A stretch of DNA of 64,000 nucleotides from Choristoneura fumiferana (lineage: Eukaryota > Arthropoda > Insecta > Lepidoptera > Tortricidae): assembly GCF_025370935.1 (NCBI RefSeq), contig NC_133472.1:30751186-30815185 (forward strand), written 5' to 3'. This document shows positions 25,090 to 36,427 of this stretch, one piece after another. The position numbers and the translations under genes were made by a program. The notes below the pieces were generated by a model. It had not been told where the DNA came from and did not search any database. It saw nothing but the letters and a program-made list of their open reading frames with translations. The first letter of the stretch is position 1, and each line of letters begins with the position of its first letter.

Positions 25090-25310
25090 AGATTTTGCCC
25101 GCGGCTTTGCCCGCATGGAATTCGGTTATCACGCGCTGTTCACTCGGGAAATTTGCATTTTTCCGGGATTAAAGTAGCCTATGTCACTCTCCGGCCCATA
25201 GACTATCTCTATGCCAAATATCACGTCGATCCATCGCTCTGTTTCGAGACGGACAAACATACAAACACACAATTTTGTTTTTATAATATTAGTATAGATT
25301 CATGATGAAT
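25090..25310 (-). repeat. Minus-strand copy of the GAAGCCGCGGGC repeat
   Basis: It reads TTTTGCCCGCGGCTTTGCCC at the left, CCTATGTCACTCTCCGGCCC, CACGTCGATCCATCGCTC, and TTTATAATATTAGTATAGAT at the right. This is the reverse of the plus copies at 16090 and 23390. Confidence 0.7.
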
Positions 25311-26555
25311 GATTTACCAACTGGCGGACTATATTTAACTGTCGCGTCAAAGTTTCGTTTGCCACAAACTCACGCTGCAAACTTAGTAACGTGGAGGTTA
25401 TAACTGTCAAAGTTATTATTGCTCGCCGGTGCTTCCGTTACAAAACGTTCAAGGAGCTCAAACTAAGTTTATTCAATAGCGAAATGAATTTAATTAAAGT
25501 TGCTCGAACATTGATCTTTTAAACGGAATCTGATTGGTAACGACACAAAAGCTTGCTCAAGTCTCGGTTTCACCGGGGAAAATAATTATGTAAACTTTCA
25601 ATTATAAAGTGATTGAATGAGTGACCATTTTCATTGAAGTGTATACGCACGCGTTTCAAAATACTAAACAGATAGTTCATTGCGCGCGCCTACTGAAGTC
25701 AAGAAATTTATGGAATGAAACCCGTAAAAAGGACTATTAAGCATACCGCAAACCCAGTGCTGAAAAAGTTTTCTATCTTTTGGCATTGTAAAGTGCCAGT
25801 CGCAGAAGAGCTTCTTTGTTTCCCATGAATAGACAAAAACTTTAAAAATATCCGTTAGCCACTGAAAAAAAAATTGGAGCATAAAAAAACTTGTTACATT
25901 GGTGTCCCAATTACTTACTGAAGAGGCCTAAGGGGGGGGGGGCTTTTTGTTGTGCGGGATGATTATTGATGCATAATACGTTCAGGATAAAATGTCGTTG
26001 AAAGCTGCATCACTTCTTTAATTTTTAATATAGGCACAAAACAAATAAAAGGGAACAATATTGATGTGGATTGTAACTTTGAAGGCTTTCAGTCTTGGTC
26101 CTGCGGGAGTTCAGTAAATGTATTCCGTTGAGTGCGGACGGGCGGAGTCGCGCCTGCCAGACAGCGCCTAACGTTATCCATAAACCAATATCTTGTACCT
26201 ACTTACTTTCATACCTACAGTCCAAGATGGCGGCAGTCCTAGCAGTGTAAGAATGATTTTGTCGCTCACACAGTATAATCTGTACTTCTCTGGCAATTTC
26301 ACTCAAGTTTTCATCAGTAACACTTTTGAAAATACAAGAACAAGCGAGAAACACCTGGTAGGACCAAAAATTTAATATTACTAGTAAAAGTACTACTTAT
26401 ATAGTAATATTAAGTTTATGTCAGGAGGACAGGTTTGCTGTTACTTTACCATCCTTTAGCCATAAAGATAAGCTGTACTTAATTCATAGAATTGATAATA
26501 GTAACTACGTAGCTACTAATAATAATCTATTTAATAGAGGCCGTTCGATGCTCAC
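25311..26555. other. Gene-free stretch
   Basis: No gene was seen. A GC-rich patch at about 26120-26170 (GTGCGGACGGGCGGAGTCGC) stands out but has no open frame or promoter pattern that I trust. Confidence 0.4.
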
Positions 26556-27112
26556 TTTTTAGGGTTCCGGAGCCAAAATGGCAAAAACGGAACCTTTATA
26601 GTTTCGCCATGTCTGTCTGTCTGTCTGTACATCCGCGGCTTTGCTCAGGGACTATCAATGCTAGAAAGCTGTAATTTTGCACGGATATATAGGTAAACTA
26701 TGCCGACAAAATGGTACAACTAATCAATCATAAAAAAATTTTTTAGTTTACCTCCCATAGACGTAAAGTGGGGGTGATTTTTTTTCTCGTCCAACGTCCC
26801 GTTTCGGGTATCGTTGGATAGGTATTTTAAAATCATTAGGGGTTTCCTGATACGATTTTTATATTAAGTGATCTGTTTGTGAAATATTCAACTTTAAAGT
26901 GCAAATTTTCATTAAAATCGAGCGTCCCTCCCCCCCCCTCTAAAATATAAACCGATGGGAGGAAAAATTTGAAAAAATTCAGGATGGTAGTAAGTATATC
27001 AAACTTTCAAGGAAATATGTTACGTAATCCTTATAAAAATATTACTTATTTTTTTCGTAATGGCTACGGAACCCTATTTTGGGCGTGTCCGACACGCTCT
27101 TGGCCGGTTTTT
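26556..27112 (+). repeat. Copy 3 of the 0.5 kb GGTTCC family
   Basis: This is a well-preserved full-length copy: TTTTTAGGGTTCCGGAGCC at the left, (TCTG)n, TTCAACTTTAAAGTGCAAAT in the middle, and GGCTACGGAACCCT, then the perfect 7-bp hairpin GCGTGTC-C-GACACGC, then CTTGGCCGGTTTTT at the right. There is no coding capacity. A non-autonomous retroposon is favoured because one sister copy is 5'-truncated while all keep the same 3' end. Confidence 0.85.
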
Positions 27113-27204
27113 ACTTCAATTTATAAATACGATTATGTTTCCATAATAGTCTAAAGATACAATAAAACGTGATTCGTAAAACATAAACAGGTTAAGTCTG
27201 CGTA

Positions 27205-27305
27205 TTGACATAGTTTGAGGCCGTGAGAAGGACATATGACAGTTTTTGTCCCGTGTATAGTTCCTGCGGGCACGCGATAAACGAATTCTTAGCAGACAAA
27301 GTCGA
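27205..27305 (+). repeat. Fragment of the GAAGCCGCGGGC repeat
   Basis: GAGAAGGACATATGACAG, TTTTTGTCCCG, AGTTCCTGCGGGCACGC and GAATTCTTAGCAGAC follow the landmark order of the fragment at 2385-2590. It is diverged and short. Confidence 0.4.
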
Positions 27306-28189
27306 GGATAATAGCTATTATTTGATATAAAGACAAAAGTACACCATTTTACGAGAAGGTACTGCGCGATATTCGAATTATTATTTCTGTTACGGATAAA
27401 GCGTGACTACGTGCTAAACATGGTACTTACACATAAGTAAGTAATATCGTTACTTGGTAGTTTAACTTCTACCTAGGTTAGCAAATAGTACCTACATACA
27501 TGGCATACATATATCTGGAATGTACAGGGGTCACTTACGAGAAAAATATAATATACCTTGTAATACGTAAAATGTTTGGCGGTGAATCAAAATTATTTTA
27601 CTCACTACTTGTAGTAGAGCATAAAATACTAACACACATACAGAAACTATAACCCTTCTATATAATATAACCCTTCCTTTTGATCCTTCCATAGAAGCTT
27701 AAAAATTTGATGCACAACATACTGTACCTTCGTCGTAAAGGAAAGAGAAAATCTAAAACCCAAGCAAAAGCCGCTGACCGAGCATAGTGTTCACCCTTCC
27801 TAACAACGCATAAGTACTTATTTCTGTAACTAGTTGGAAGACCGATGAAAGTCGCTCAAACTTGTACTTATAAGTTTGCCGACCATTTGATTTCGTCAAG
27901 TTTGATTTGACTCTTTGTTTACTATTGAACAAATAATAAAAGTTTTTACTATTTGCATCATTTCCTCAGAGCTTGAACAAAGAAGTCAATTTTACACTGT
28001 TTTTGAAAGGATAATGAAAAATGCTTATTTATTGCACATACACTTGAAATTGTGGCCTCGTTCAGGGAAAGTTTAAAGAAATTATAGCTAGACACTGACA
28101 CCTGAGACGAGACTGTGTTTCGCTTTTGTAATTGTTGGATTTAATGTAAATAATTTTGTTTTTATTTTCTCTCTTTTGAGTATTTCTGT
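27306..28189. other. Gene-free stretch
   Basis: I see no gene or clear repeat. Confidence 0.4.
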
Positions 28190-28372
28190 TTTTTCTCTTT
28201 ACCGCACGTAATTTTCACTGTCTGGTTATCCTCTATATAACAAAATGTCTTCTCTTAACTAGGTTAGCTGGAAGAGATCCCTTTTTAGGGATAAGCTCGC
28301 CTTTGTTGTCTCTCTGTGTGTTTGTATTTTTATGTTCAATAAAGAGTTTACATACATACATACATTCTATTC
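28190..28372 (+). mobile_element. LINE 3' tail
   Basis: GGTTAGCTGGAAGAGATCCC, TTTTTAGGGATAAGCTCGCC and TTTATGTTCAATAAAGAG, followed by a CATA-rich simple tail, form the 3' untranslated end of a lepidopteran non-LTR retrotransposon as I know it. AATAAA (near 28339) is a polyadenylation-type signal. The coding part is absent, as in most 5'-truncated LINE insertions. Confidence 0.65.
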
Positions 28373-31300
28373 TATTATTGAAAAAACAAACGTTTGACTC
28401 GGGTCATTTTCAGCACTTTACTCACTAATTTTCGTTATGCAATATTTTTTCAAAACGACCTAATTTCAGTGAGAAATACATTACTATACATCAACACCGT
28501 TTGTTTAAATACAATTTGGGCAACAGGAAAACAGTTGAAAACCCTAAATAAACGCTGTTAAAATAGACGTCCACTTGTTGTACCGTCACACTAAGAACCA
28601 CTATCCCGTTGAAATGTCGTCACCAAGTAGGTATGTCCGAGTGTGTTGGCTGCCGGCCCCTGTCAACTCCCAGCATGATCGAGGTAGCGTACCCAAGAAG
28701 TAATTGAGACATTTCACCTAAAACCTTCAAATACAATAAAACAGAAAAAAGCTTTTACACATACCAAGTGGGGAAAAGATTATGATAGGCATAGTGGTGC
28801 CCATTTTAGGTATGGGGGCTCTCTTTACAGCAAAAGTCCATTTGGCTAGTTGGATATCGCTTGCTGGCCTTGATATAGGTACGCTAACCTTTGGACTACG
28901 GAACATTAATTTTTTAAAGCATCTGCGACGGTTGCGAAAAGCTAAGAAATGTTAAAATAATTTTAGGAAAACCTGACATTTCTTTGTAATTCCTTATAAA
29001 ATCATTAGTGTTAATTATCCTTGTTGTTAAAAGAAAATTTTGTAAAAAAAAAATACTAATTTTATCAATGCGCATAATCTCAACTCAACTAAATATTCGA
29101 AATTAGGAAGTGATCAATTTACCGATCGTACAAATAAAGTTTCTTTACTCACTGACTCCGAACAATTTTCGCCCTATTGACGGAATACCCCAGTAATTTG
29201 ACTCAGATTTATTTTTTATCAATGTATAGCATATCGTTAGAAGGTCATAAGCTAAAAAAGTAATTTAAAAAAAATGAACTGCTCAATTGTGTTTAGTTTT
29301 TTTAGTTGAATTTCGAAGATAGATTTTTTTTCACACAATCAATAATTTTTTGGAGTAAAAATTTTACAGTTAAAATATAATTTATTTACACATATTCTAT
29401 AAACTATACATAGATAGATACAGAAATTTGGAGTAAAAATCCTCGTATTACGTCCATTTGAGATATCAATTACAAAAAAACTATTATTATTTAAACAAAC
29501 ATGTACTCGTACTACCAAGTATTCAAATTATAATTTTATATACAATAATAAAAAAGTTACGAACGTCTAAAGGCGGGATTTCGGGAAATTTGAGAAAAAA
29601 CATTTAAAAAATCATCTCCAAAACCGTGACCCTTAGGACCCAAGATCCAAGGGGGAAAAGCAAATAGCCCCAACAATATTCCAAAAAATATTTTTAAAAA
29701 GTACACGCAATGACTGAAATACACTGATGCGTATGATTGTCAATAATGAATAGTATTTGACCAAACCTTTGGTTTCGACTAAATATCGATTGAAACTCTG
29801 AATAACATACTTATCTGTACCAGTCTGCATTCAAAACTAAAGTGTTGACTTTTGAAACAGTTCAGATGTAAAAGTAAGGCTGCGTTTACACCAGAGATGT
29901 GCGAGGATCTGTTGCGAGGAATGTTTTTTTCATGAACCAATAGAAACGATTCATTTACCTAGCCTTACTCCGCCTAGCTGTTTGCGAGGGTAAGTTTTCT
30001 AATTCGATATTAGACCTAAGTTTTAAAATTTATTTTTCTTCCATATATACCTACCCTAGATAGTAGTATCTAATGAACATAAAACTAGTTAAATTTTTAA
30101 TATCATGTTTATAAATATTACTTAATTTCAGTAGGTGTGCAAATAATTATATCACGTCTGTCTTAGTAGGTAAGTCACGGATTTAGCTGAAAATCCTGTT
30201 CAAGTCCGCACACTGAAATAAGTAAATTGGCCGAAACAAAAAAAAACTAAATTATTAAAAAAAACGTTATCTACATTAACCTGTATGTAATACATACCTG
30301 CACAAATGTTTGTTATGAGATTACGCCGCCCAGCTTCTTTTGGCTAGGGTAACAATTAGCTACATAAGGTTACCGTATACCTACTCTCCCCGCTCGCTCG
30401 AGGGCGCGCCCTCGCCCTGCGTCTGTTTATGAACCCTGTGTGGTTTAATAAAACAAAGTGCAGTTGGAATTTAGTCCCTCCACGTACTTAAAAAAACGAT
30501 GTAATTTTTCTCCTGGATATTATCTCGCTGTACGATGAATTTGTGCAATCTTCATCGGAAGATTTCGCAAATTTATTAATTATCTTCACAAGCGATACGA
30601 GTATTGCTTGTTTTTAATTGATATACATTTTAATATTTTTGTCCAGTACCTATTTTTGGCCAGAACCTAATGTTTTCGAAAAATATCGGATACTTTAAGA
30701 AATGGCTCTACAAGATTAAAAATTCGTCCAAATTGATAGACTTGGTCTTGGCTCATTGAATTGTTTTGTTATTGTTTTTGGAAAATAAATATCTTCTGAA
30801 TCATTGCAATACTTAGTTAAAATGGACGCATTCATTGTTTTTTTTATGTTCGAAGTTATAGTTAATATCGTACCTAGACGTCCGCACTTTGCTCTGGCTA
30901 AAACAGGAAAACATGCGTTTACCCAGATAAATACAAGACCAAGCTATATCGATTGACCCCCCCACATAACAAATTTCATCAAAGTCGTAGAGCTGTTTTC
31001 AAAATCACGGAATTAAAGAAATAAACCAATAGATAGGTAAATATATCACCAAGAAATGCTCGTTTAAAGGTAAGCATTATATTTTATTCTGAAGCTTAAA
31101 AAAATCACCGTTAATTACAAATCAAGAATTTCTGCTTTACTGGAACGCTTTTCACACATCAATTAGTTTCTCTCCGATCAAAGTCCTTTTGCTCCGCTCA
31201 ACATTTTAATTGCAACTTAGCGAGGCTTCCGGAACCTGTTACTTAGCATACTGGACTAGAGCGACAGAGAAAAATATCATTGAGTAGCAGGACAATTATT

Positions 31301-32150
31301 TCTTGCAATAAATAAACTTACCTGTATTTTGTTTTTTCTAACATGATTCAAATTACAGATACCAAACTGACATAACTAGAGTCCCTCCTACTGTTACGCA
31401 AACTATCCATACTTTTGCATGTACCTACCTAGTGCTTAAAGATACTGAAGTCTTTGGCTTAAAGTAGCAATAGCATTATTTGTTGGTTTAAACGTAAAGC
31501 TATCGAACTTATTATTATTTGAATTTTAAAATATAATTTTCAACACTTGGAGTGTCACTTTCCGACTCTGATGAACAATCTTGCAAATTAATAATAAGTT
31601 TGTTTATTCTACTTTTATTTTTATCGATCACCTCTAGCAATTGCAGCCTATTGAAACAACATGGTAAAGGCGCTCATTAAAGAAAGTACGTCAATATAAC
31701 GCAGTACCTACGCAGTAACTTAACAATTAGTTAGGGAATTTGAGTTCAATTATTCAAGCAATCAGCAGTTTTAATGTGATTATATCTCTGTTGGAAAAAA
31801 AATTACCGCCTCACATCATGTGTCATTTGAATCATGTTAGAACAAATAGAGTAAGTATATATTATGCAGGTAACTCAGACCTCAGGCATAGGGCTCGGAA
31901 ACATAGCGACAAAACAGCTTGATTTTTATTTAAAGAAGACTTGGCTCATTCTATGAGTCACCTGGTCTTGTCTAAAAATAGTTTTCAGTTGCTTCTTAAG
32001 GCAGCTTCTTAAAGTGAGAACTTTTGGGAACTACGAATGACTATGATTAAATGCCTGGCCGATGATATAAGCTCCGGTGTGGTTATAAAGGCTCACATTT
32101 CTTAATTTGTACAATGTTACTGACAAATGAGTGCCTACATATATTATGTA
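28373..32150. other. Long gene-free stretch
   Basis: No gene was recognised in 3.8 kb. At 29878-29965 the words GCTGCGTTTACACCAGAG, ATGTGCGAGGATCTGTTGCG and CATGAACCAATAGAAACG mark a short dispersed repeat I have met in moth sequence. A GC-rich patch at about 30385-30425 contains AscI-like palindromic GGGCGCGCCC. The remainder is AT-rich with poly-A and poly-T runs. Confidence 0.45.
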
Positions 32151-32304
32151 CAATGGCCTGCATAAGTGGATGGACACCTTACGTTCTATAATCGTTTGAA
32201 CACGAGAGTTGACGATTGGTTAGGTGTTCACAAGAAATGAACTAGATGGCGCTGTTAAACAGTTATTATGATATGATCGATATTTTATCCCCGTAACAGC
32301 AATG

Positions 32305-32375
32305 TGCCGATAGCTGAGTTGGTCGGCTGCTTAGATAAACTCGTAAATGATCATAAGTTCGTATCCTACATATCA
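32305..32375 (+). other. tRNA-like module (A-box and B-box)
   Basis: TAGCTGAGTTGG (32311) matches the polymerase III A-box and AAGTTCGTATCCT (32355) is a near match to the B-box. The surrounding sequence does not fold into a clean cloverleaf. It is probably the head of an old SINE. Confidence 0.35.
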
Positions 32376-33552
32376 GAATTGTTTTTTGTTCTTATTTTTT
32401 ATTTTTAAGTTTCTATTTTAATTTGTAGATAACTGATATGGAAATAAAAAAAAACTGAAAAAAGGATAACGTTGCAACAGAAATAATACACGTTTTGAAG
32501 TTTAAAACATAAAATTTTTATTCCTAAAACAATATTTCTATTCATTAAATATTGACGCAGTTATTATATACTATATATATTAATTAAATAACTGAAAACC
32601 AGAAAGTACTTTGCGCAGAATACAGAGTAGAATCGATTACACTATGTTTTAAATCAGGTAGTGTTAGAGTTTTTAAATCCTTTTTTATTGTGTCCAGTCT
32701 AAATATTACGAATTCATACGCCAATTAAATGTTTTAGGGATGTTTCAACAACTAACTTAAAATAAATGAAAAATATTTTCTGTGTGTCGTGTGAGGTTTT
32801 CAGTTATTTTATTAGCACCTGATCAAAAGTTGTATTTTAACATTTTATTGAGGTATTAGCTTAAGTATTCATTCCGATTCTGGAAAGAGGATTGAAGCCG
32901 AACCACAATAAAAAATAGTATTTGAAAGTAAATTATACCTGAGACCGGGTTATCATAAGACTCGTACGCGTTATATATAAACTATAATAATTGAAGTTTT
33001 CCAGTTTTAAACATTTACTTATCAATAATTGATGGCGTAGATCCACTGTAGTGTGTTACTGACAGTTATAATAAGATTACAGTCATATATTGAACTTTCA
33101 CACTTATATCACATAAGTAAACAAAACTATCAAGGTATAATTAAAAGTTTTGTTCATAATAATCAAATAATTACTTTTCATAACAAAGTGATACCTACAG
33201 GATCACAAATAAAGATAAATATTTTGGTTCATATAATACAGTGTGCTAGGAAATCAGATGCGGATATTTTAAGGATCGATTATTTGCATCGTCGTTAATT
33301 GGTTTCAATTAAATTAAATTAAAAAAAATACAGTTAATTTAATGTTAATGCGAGGATGAATTTTTTTGAACGGAATGGTATTTTTGTATGAAGCAAAAAA
33401 ATATTACCACACTATACTTAAATAATTTATGTGTATAATTAATTATTAGGTTATTAATTACATACCCTGAAAATATCCGCACCTTATATATTTTATTATA
33501 ACATAATTGTTTGAGTATATAACCCGGTCTACACGTAACTATCAATTTTATT

Positions 33553-34040
33553 TTAATAACTGTTGTAACCACCATGATTGTCGATAACTGCTTGCAAAAA
33601 GAATCGCATCGATGCAACTAGATTTTCACACATATTAGAGCCGCGAATACTGTCCCTTATTTTTACACAGTGGGCTTCTAATGTTTCCGGAGTTCGCTTA
33701 TTTTTGTTATCCCAACGTTGGACATGGTTATAACAACTCATAATTTTTCAATGGGATTTAAATCCGGTGATCTGGCAGGCCAAGGAACGACTTTAACATT
33801 ATTTTTGTGTTGATTAAACCAGTCTTGCACAATATAACTGTTTTTATCTGTAACAATATAAATAAACATAAAATAATATAACGTAGATATCATTTTAATG
33901 AAGAAGTTGGTAGGATGAACGTAACCAAAAAAAACTCACATTAACATTTCTCTACAAATTTCCGACATATTTTTTCCTTCTTCATATAAATTAATAATTT
34001 CACAACTTTTAACCATCTCAATATTGCGATGAGAACTCAT
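33553..34040 (-). pseudogene. Tc1/mariner transposase, broken and internally deleted
   Basis: Three pieces are visible on the minus strand. Positions 34040-33936 start with Met and encode a 34-residue helix-turn-helix-like N-terminus (INLYEEGKNMSEICRE) before a stop. Positions 33845-33733 encode the region of the third catalytic residue, with SPDLNPIE, the hallmark of DD34E-type Tc1 transposases; the E is the last acid of the triad. Positions 33741-33553 encode the C-terminal end (LQAVIDNHGG) in a different frame, ending in a natural stop. The central part carrying the first two catalytic Asp residues is gone; only about 92 bp separates the first two pieces. One frameshift separates the last two. 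The protein cannot be active. Confidence 0.85.
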
Positions 34041-34261
34041 TTTAAAGAATAATTACGATAATCAGCAGATTCAACTGAAAGAGACGATCAAACGATGTTG
34101 CAAGCAGCTGAACAAGTAGCAAAATCTGTAATAAAAACTTAGCCTGGTAGTTTGAAGATCTTCAGTCTACCCTCTTTAAGTTTCGTTAAACACGCATGAC
34201 TTACCGATTAATTTTAAGACGACCCGATATAGATCCGATTTTCATCGCTTATGATAACAGT

Positions 34262-34330
34262 AATATGGTCAAGTGGTTATGAACTTCGTTCTTCGTTCGT
34301 ATGTCACAAGTTCGAATCCCACCAGGCGAT
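34262..34330 (+). other. tRNA-like module (A-box and B-box)
   Basis: ATGGTCAAGTGGTTA resembles an A-box and AGTTCGAATCCC (34309-34320) is a good B-box, at a tRNA-like spacing. No stable acceptor stem is obvious. It is a SINE head or a decayed tRNA-derived sequence. Confidence 0.4.
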
Positions 34331-34429
34331 AATATTGAGTTTGTGTTTTTGTAAATTTACTGCTAGATTTGGAGATTACTAAAGTTGACACTCATTCGCA
34401 ACATGGGTCATCATAAATAAAGAATTTCA

Positions 34430-34568
34430 TTATCATCAGCCTCCCAGCCTATAGATACACGTCCCACTGCTGGTCACAGGCCTCCTCTCAGAATGAGAGG
34501 CTTGGGCCGTAGTTCCCACGCGGGCCCAGTGTGGATTGGGAACTTCACACACACCAAACAATTGAACA
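34430..34568 (-). repeat. SINE fragment (lacks tRNA head)
   Basis: ACGTCCCACTGCTGGTCACA, GGCCTCCTCTCAGAATGAGA, GGGCCGTAGTTCCCACGCGG and TTGGGAACTTCACACACACC are the tail half of the SINE at 45794-46097, in the same orientation (tRNA head to the right, here missing). Confidence 0.75.
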
Positions 34569-35064
34569 AGAACGATAGTAATGCGAATAATAATATTCTC
34601 CTTCTCTTACGATAAGTACGAAAGAGACAGAAAATGTCGTTACGCGATTCGCGGTATCATCTCACGGTGTCCCACCCAGGCAGGGACATAATTTAGTTAC
34701 TACGGCAGCGAAATATAAAATTTCTAACATGAGTATAAATATTTTTTTAAGGTCAGCGCCAGCGCCATCTAGTGAGATATTAATAAACTAACTAAGTTAG
34801 TAAATAAGTAATACCGCTAATACACTTCAAACACATAGATGGCGCTGTTTCTCGCGTCAGACGATATGTTTTGGAATTGTCCATCGACTTTTGCAGCCAT
34901 AGTACGTACGTATTAAGTCTGAAGGTCTGAAACCAACCGACTTTTTTTCAATTAATTTATCATAATCTTCTTCGTTTTTAATCGGGTAAAATTGTATAGG
35001 TACAGAAAATAAACTTCAATTGATCAAAAAATAAGGAACTGTCAGGTAAATCACGGGCTATTTT

Positions 35065-35120
35065 AACCGATTAAAAAAGGAGGTTCTCAATTTGATTGAA
35101 TTTTTTATTGGTTTTTCATT
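35065..35120 (+). repeat. Fragment of the ACCGACTTC repeat
   Basis: TTTTAACCGATTAAAAAAGG followed by AGGTTCTCAATTTGATTG matches the start of the repeat at 22350. Only the beginning is present. Confidence 0.45.
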
Positions 35121-35344
35121 AGGTAAGGTTGGCAAACCCTCTCACAAAAAAATCATCAAAATATAGGTGACGGCGATTACTTAACTCCGGGTGATAAGCA
35201 TAGGTACATTTTAGATATTTCACAGTCAATTTTACGTAAAAGTAGGCAATCTAAAAAAAAGTACATGTTTACAAAATATTTCTCATTATCTTCGCGCGGA
35301 AAGGAGCGTTCCAATGGAAAGAAATCTGCAAATATAGTCTTAGG

Positions 35345-35440
35345 CCAGGCACGTGCGACTCGCATGAGTGACATTTAGTACGAGTGGCCTATGTTTGTTA
35401 CGTGACAAAATGTCACTCGTGCACGCGCTGCTTTAGGTCG
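35345..35440. repeat. Small inverted repeat
   Basis: GGCACGTGCG and GAGTGACATTT at the left are mirrored by AAATGTCACTC and GTGCACGCGC at the right, with about 35 bp between. It is probably a small foldback element. Confidence 0.4.
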
Positions 35441-35715
35441 GCCACAGAGCTACCGACTTTGTTCTGTATTCTGTTCTTAAGAAGAAGGGTTTATCGTCAC
35501 ACACACGCCGGCCAGCCAGAACCTTCTAATCGGCGATACTATAGGCTGCTTGCTTACACCTACGCACATTCTTGCCGACCCGGGTCGGTAGGTATGTGAC
35601 GTGTGTTACCTTTTGTATTGCATCCTGTCTTGCCTTCTGATTCCAATTTTTTTATACCTAGAACAGAACAGAATCGAATCGGTAGGTCTGTTGCTGGCTT
35701 TAAGATCATGTTAGG

Positions 35716-35872
35716 GTGGTTTCGCACTACGTCCAATCCAAATCCGTGAAAATATTCCGTCATCCGATTGCTCTCCAATCTAGTGCGCACACTACCATAC
35801 AAATAGTTCTACGACTACTCCAGTCCAGACCGTACTTTCACGGTTTCGGATCGGACGTAGTGCAAAACCGCT
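35716..35872. mobile_element. Hairpin MITE flanked by TTAGGGT
   Basis: The arms GGTTTCGCACTACGTCC and GGACGTAGTGCAAAACC are inverted and pairing continues inward through CCGTGAAA/TTTCACGG. TTAGGGT occurs on both sides (35711-35717 and 35874-35880), consistent with a target duplication of about 7 bp. It lies only 60 bp upstream of the coding exon, so it may sit in the intron just before it. Confidence 0.7.
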
Positions 35873-35910
35873 TTTAGGGTATAAAGTACCTACCTACATA
35901 ACTATAATGT

Positions 35911-35926
35911 AATTATTTGTTACCAG
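35911..35926 (+). promoter_or_regulatory. Candidate 3' splice site
   Basis: TTATTTGTTACCAG ends just before GCACG-ATG. A T-rich run followed by CAG fits an insect acceptor and would make the ATG exon the second or later exon, with the 5' untranslated region upstream and not identified. Confidence 0.5.
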
Positions 35927-35931
35927 GCACG

Positions 35932-36205
35932 ATGTGGCGGTTGGCGCCACTAGTGACGCGGCTGCTCGTCGTGTCACTGGTGGCGCTCGTGTTCGCGGAG
36001 AGCGCGGGCGGCACGTCCGTGGCCACGGTGCCCCCGCGCAACGCCACGGCGGCGCGGCCCACGCCCGCGCCTCGCAAGCCGGGCCGCCAGCGCACCCGGC
36101 GCCGGACCACCACCACCACCACCACCATAGAGCCCGATGAGGACGAGGAAGATATCACGACCACGCCTACCACCACCACAGTTGACCCAAGGAGGTTTGA
36201 TCATA
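35932..36205 (+). CDS. Signal-peptide exon of a secreted Thr-rich protein (partial gene)
   Basis: ATG at 35932 opens a frame of 91 codons plus one base that ends at a consensus donor (CATA|GTAAGTAG, GT at 36206). The product begins with a typical signal peptide: short start MWR, hydrophobic core about residues 4-22 (LLVVSLVALVFA), likely cleavage after the small residues near 23-26. Next come a basic, Pro/Arg-rich segment (about 31-58), a run of seven Thr (about 59-65), an acidic EPDEDEED patch and a second TTTPTTTT stretch. Such Thr runs are common O-glycosylation zones of mucin-like and cuticle or peritrophic proteins, but no chitin-binding domain is visible, so function is unknown. GC content is far above the surroundings, and overlapping open frames on both strands are shadows. 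I chose the second possible start because the upstream codons lie before the splice acceptor and begin with TTG. Confidence 0.65.
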
Positions 36206-36284
36206 GTAAGTAGTTTACCTTCATATCACGGTGGCAACGGATATGTTTCTATTTCTTATGTTTTTATTTCTATCTTTACACAAG
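36206..36284 (+). other. Candidate 79-nt intron, phase 1
   Basis: It begins GTAAGTAG and ends with a long T-rich tract followed by ACACAAG (TTTTTATTTCTATCTTTACA precedes it). Both ends obey GT-AG, and the length is normal for short insect introns. The phase matches the open frame that follows. Confidence 0.4.
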
Positions 36285-36427
36285 AGGAAGGGTATTTCTC
36301 TGGACGTGTTGGCGAGGGTGCTCCTACGCGTCCCGGACGGGCCCGCGACGCGCAGTTAATGCAGTTTTCAATACCTACATACTGCGGTGACGTGAACCTA
36401 AAAAAAGCAGCCTGCGACCTGCATTAG
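36285..36427 (+). CDS. Candidate next exon of the same gene
   Basis: Joined in phase 1 to the exon ending at 36205, this gives 47 further residues (EGYFSGRVGEG at the start, two Cys, then a stop at 36425-36427). The first 65 bases are GC-rich like exon 1; the rest is AT-rich and less convincing. It could end earlier at an unseen donor, or be chance. I recognise no domain. Confidence is low because only the splice phase and base composition support it. Confidence 0.3.

Larger units (their letters stand above)
32151..34902 (-). mobile_element. Decayed Tc1/mariner-like element
   Basis: A broken transposase on the minus strand (33553-34040) lies between candidate inverted ends: CAATGGCCTGCATAAGTGGA at 32151 and the reverse complement of ...CAGCCATAG ending at 34902 (CTATGGCTGCAAAAGTCGAT). 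The ends share roughly 22 of the first 28 bases when one gap is allowed, and each is flanked by TA. A SINE fragment (34430-34568) has inserted inside. The transposase is well supported. The outer ends, and so the 2.75 kb length, are inference; the interior is larger than the usual 1.3-1.7 kb. Confidence 0.55.

Noticed and set aside
35913..36204. Three other open frames over the GC-rich exon (two minus, one plus)
   Set aside because: They arise from the absence of AT-rich stops in GC-rich DNA. Only the frame with signal peptide and splice sites is sensible.
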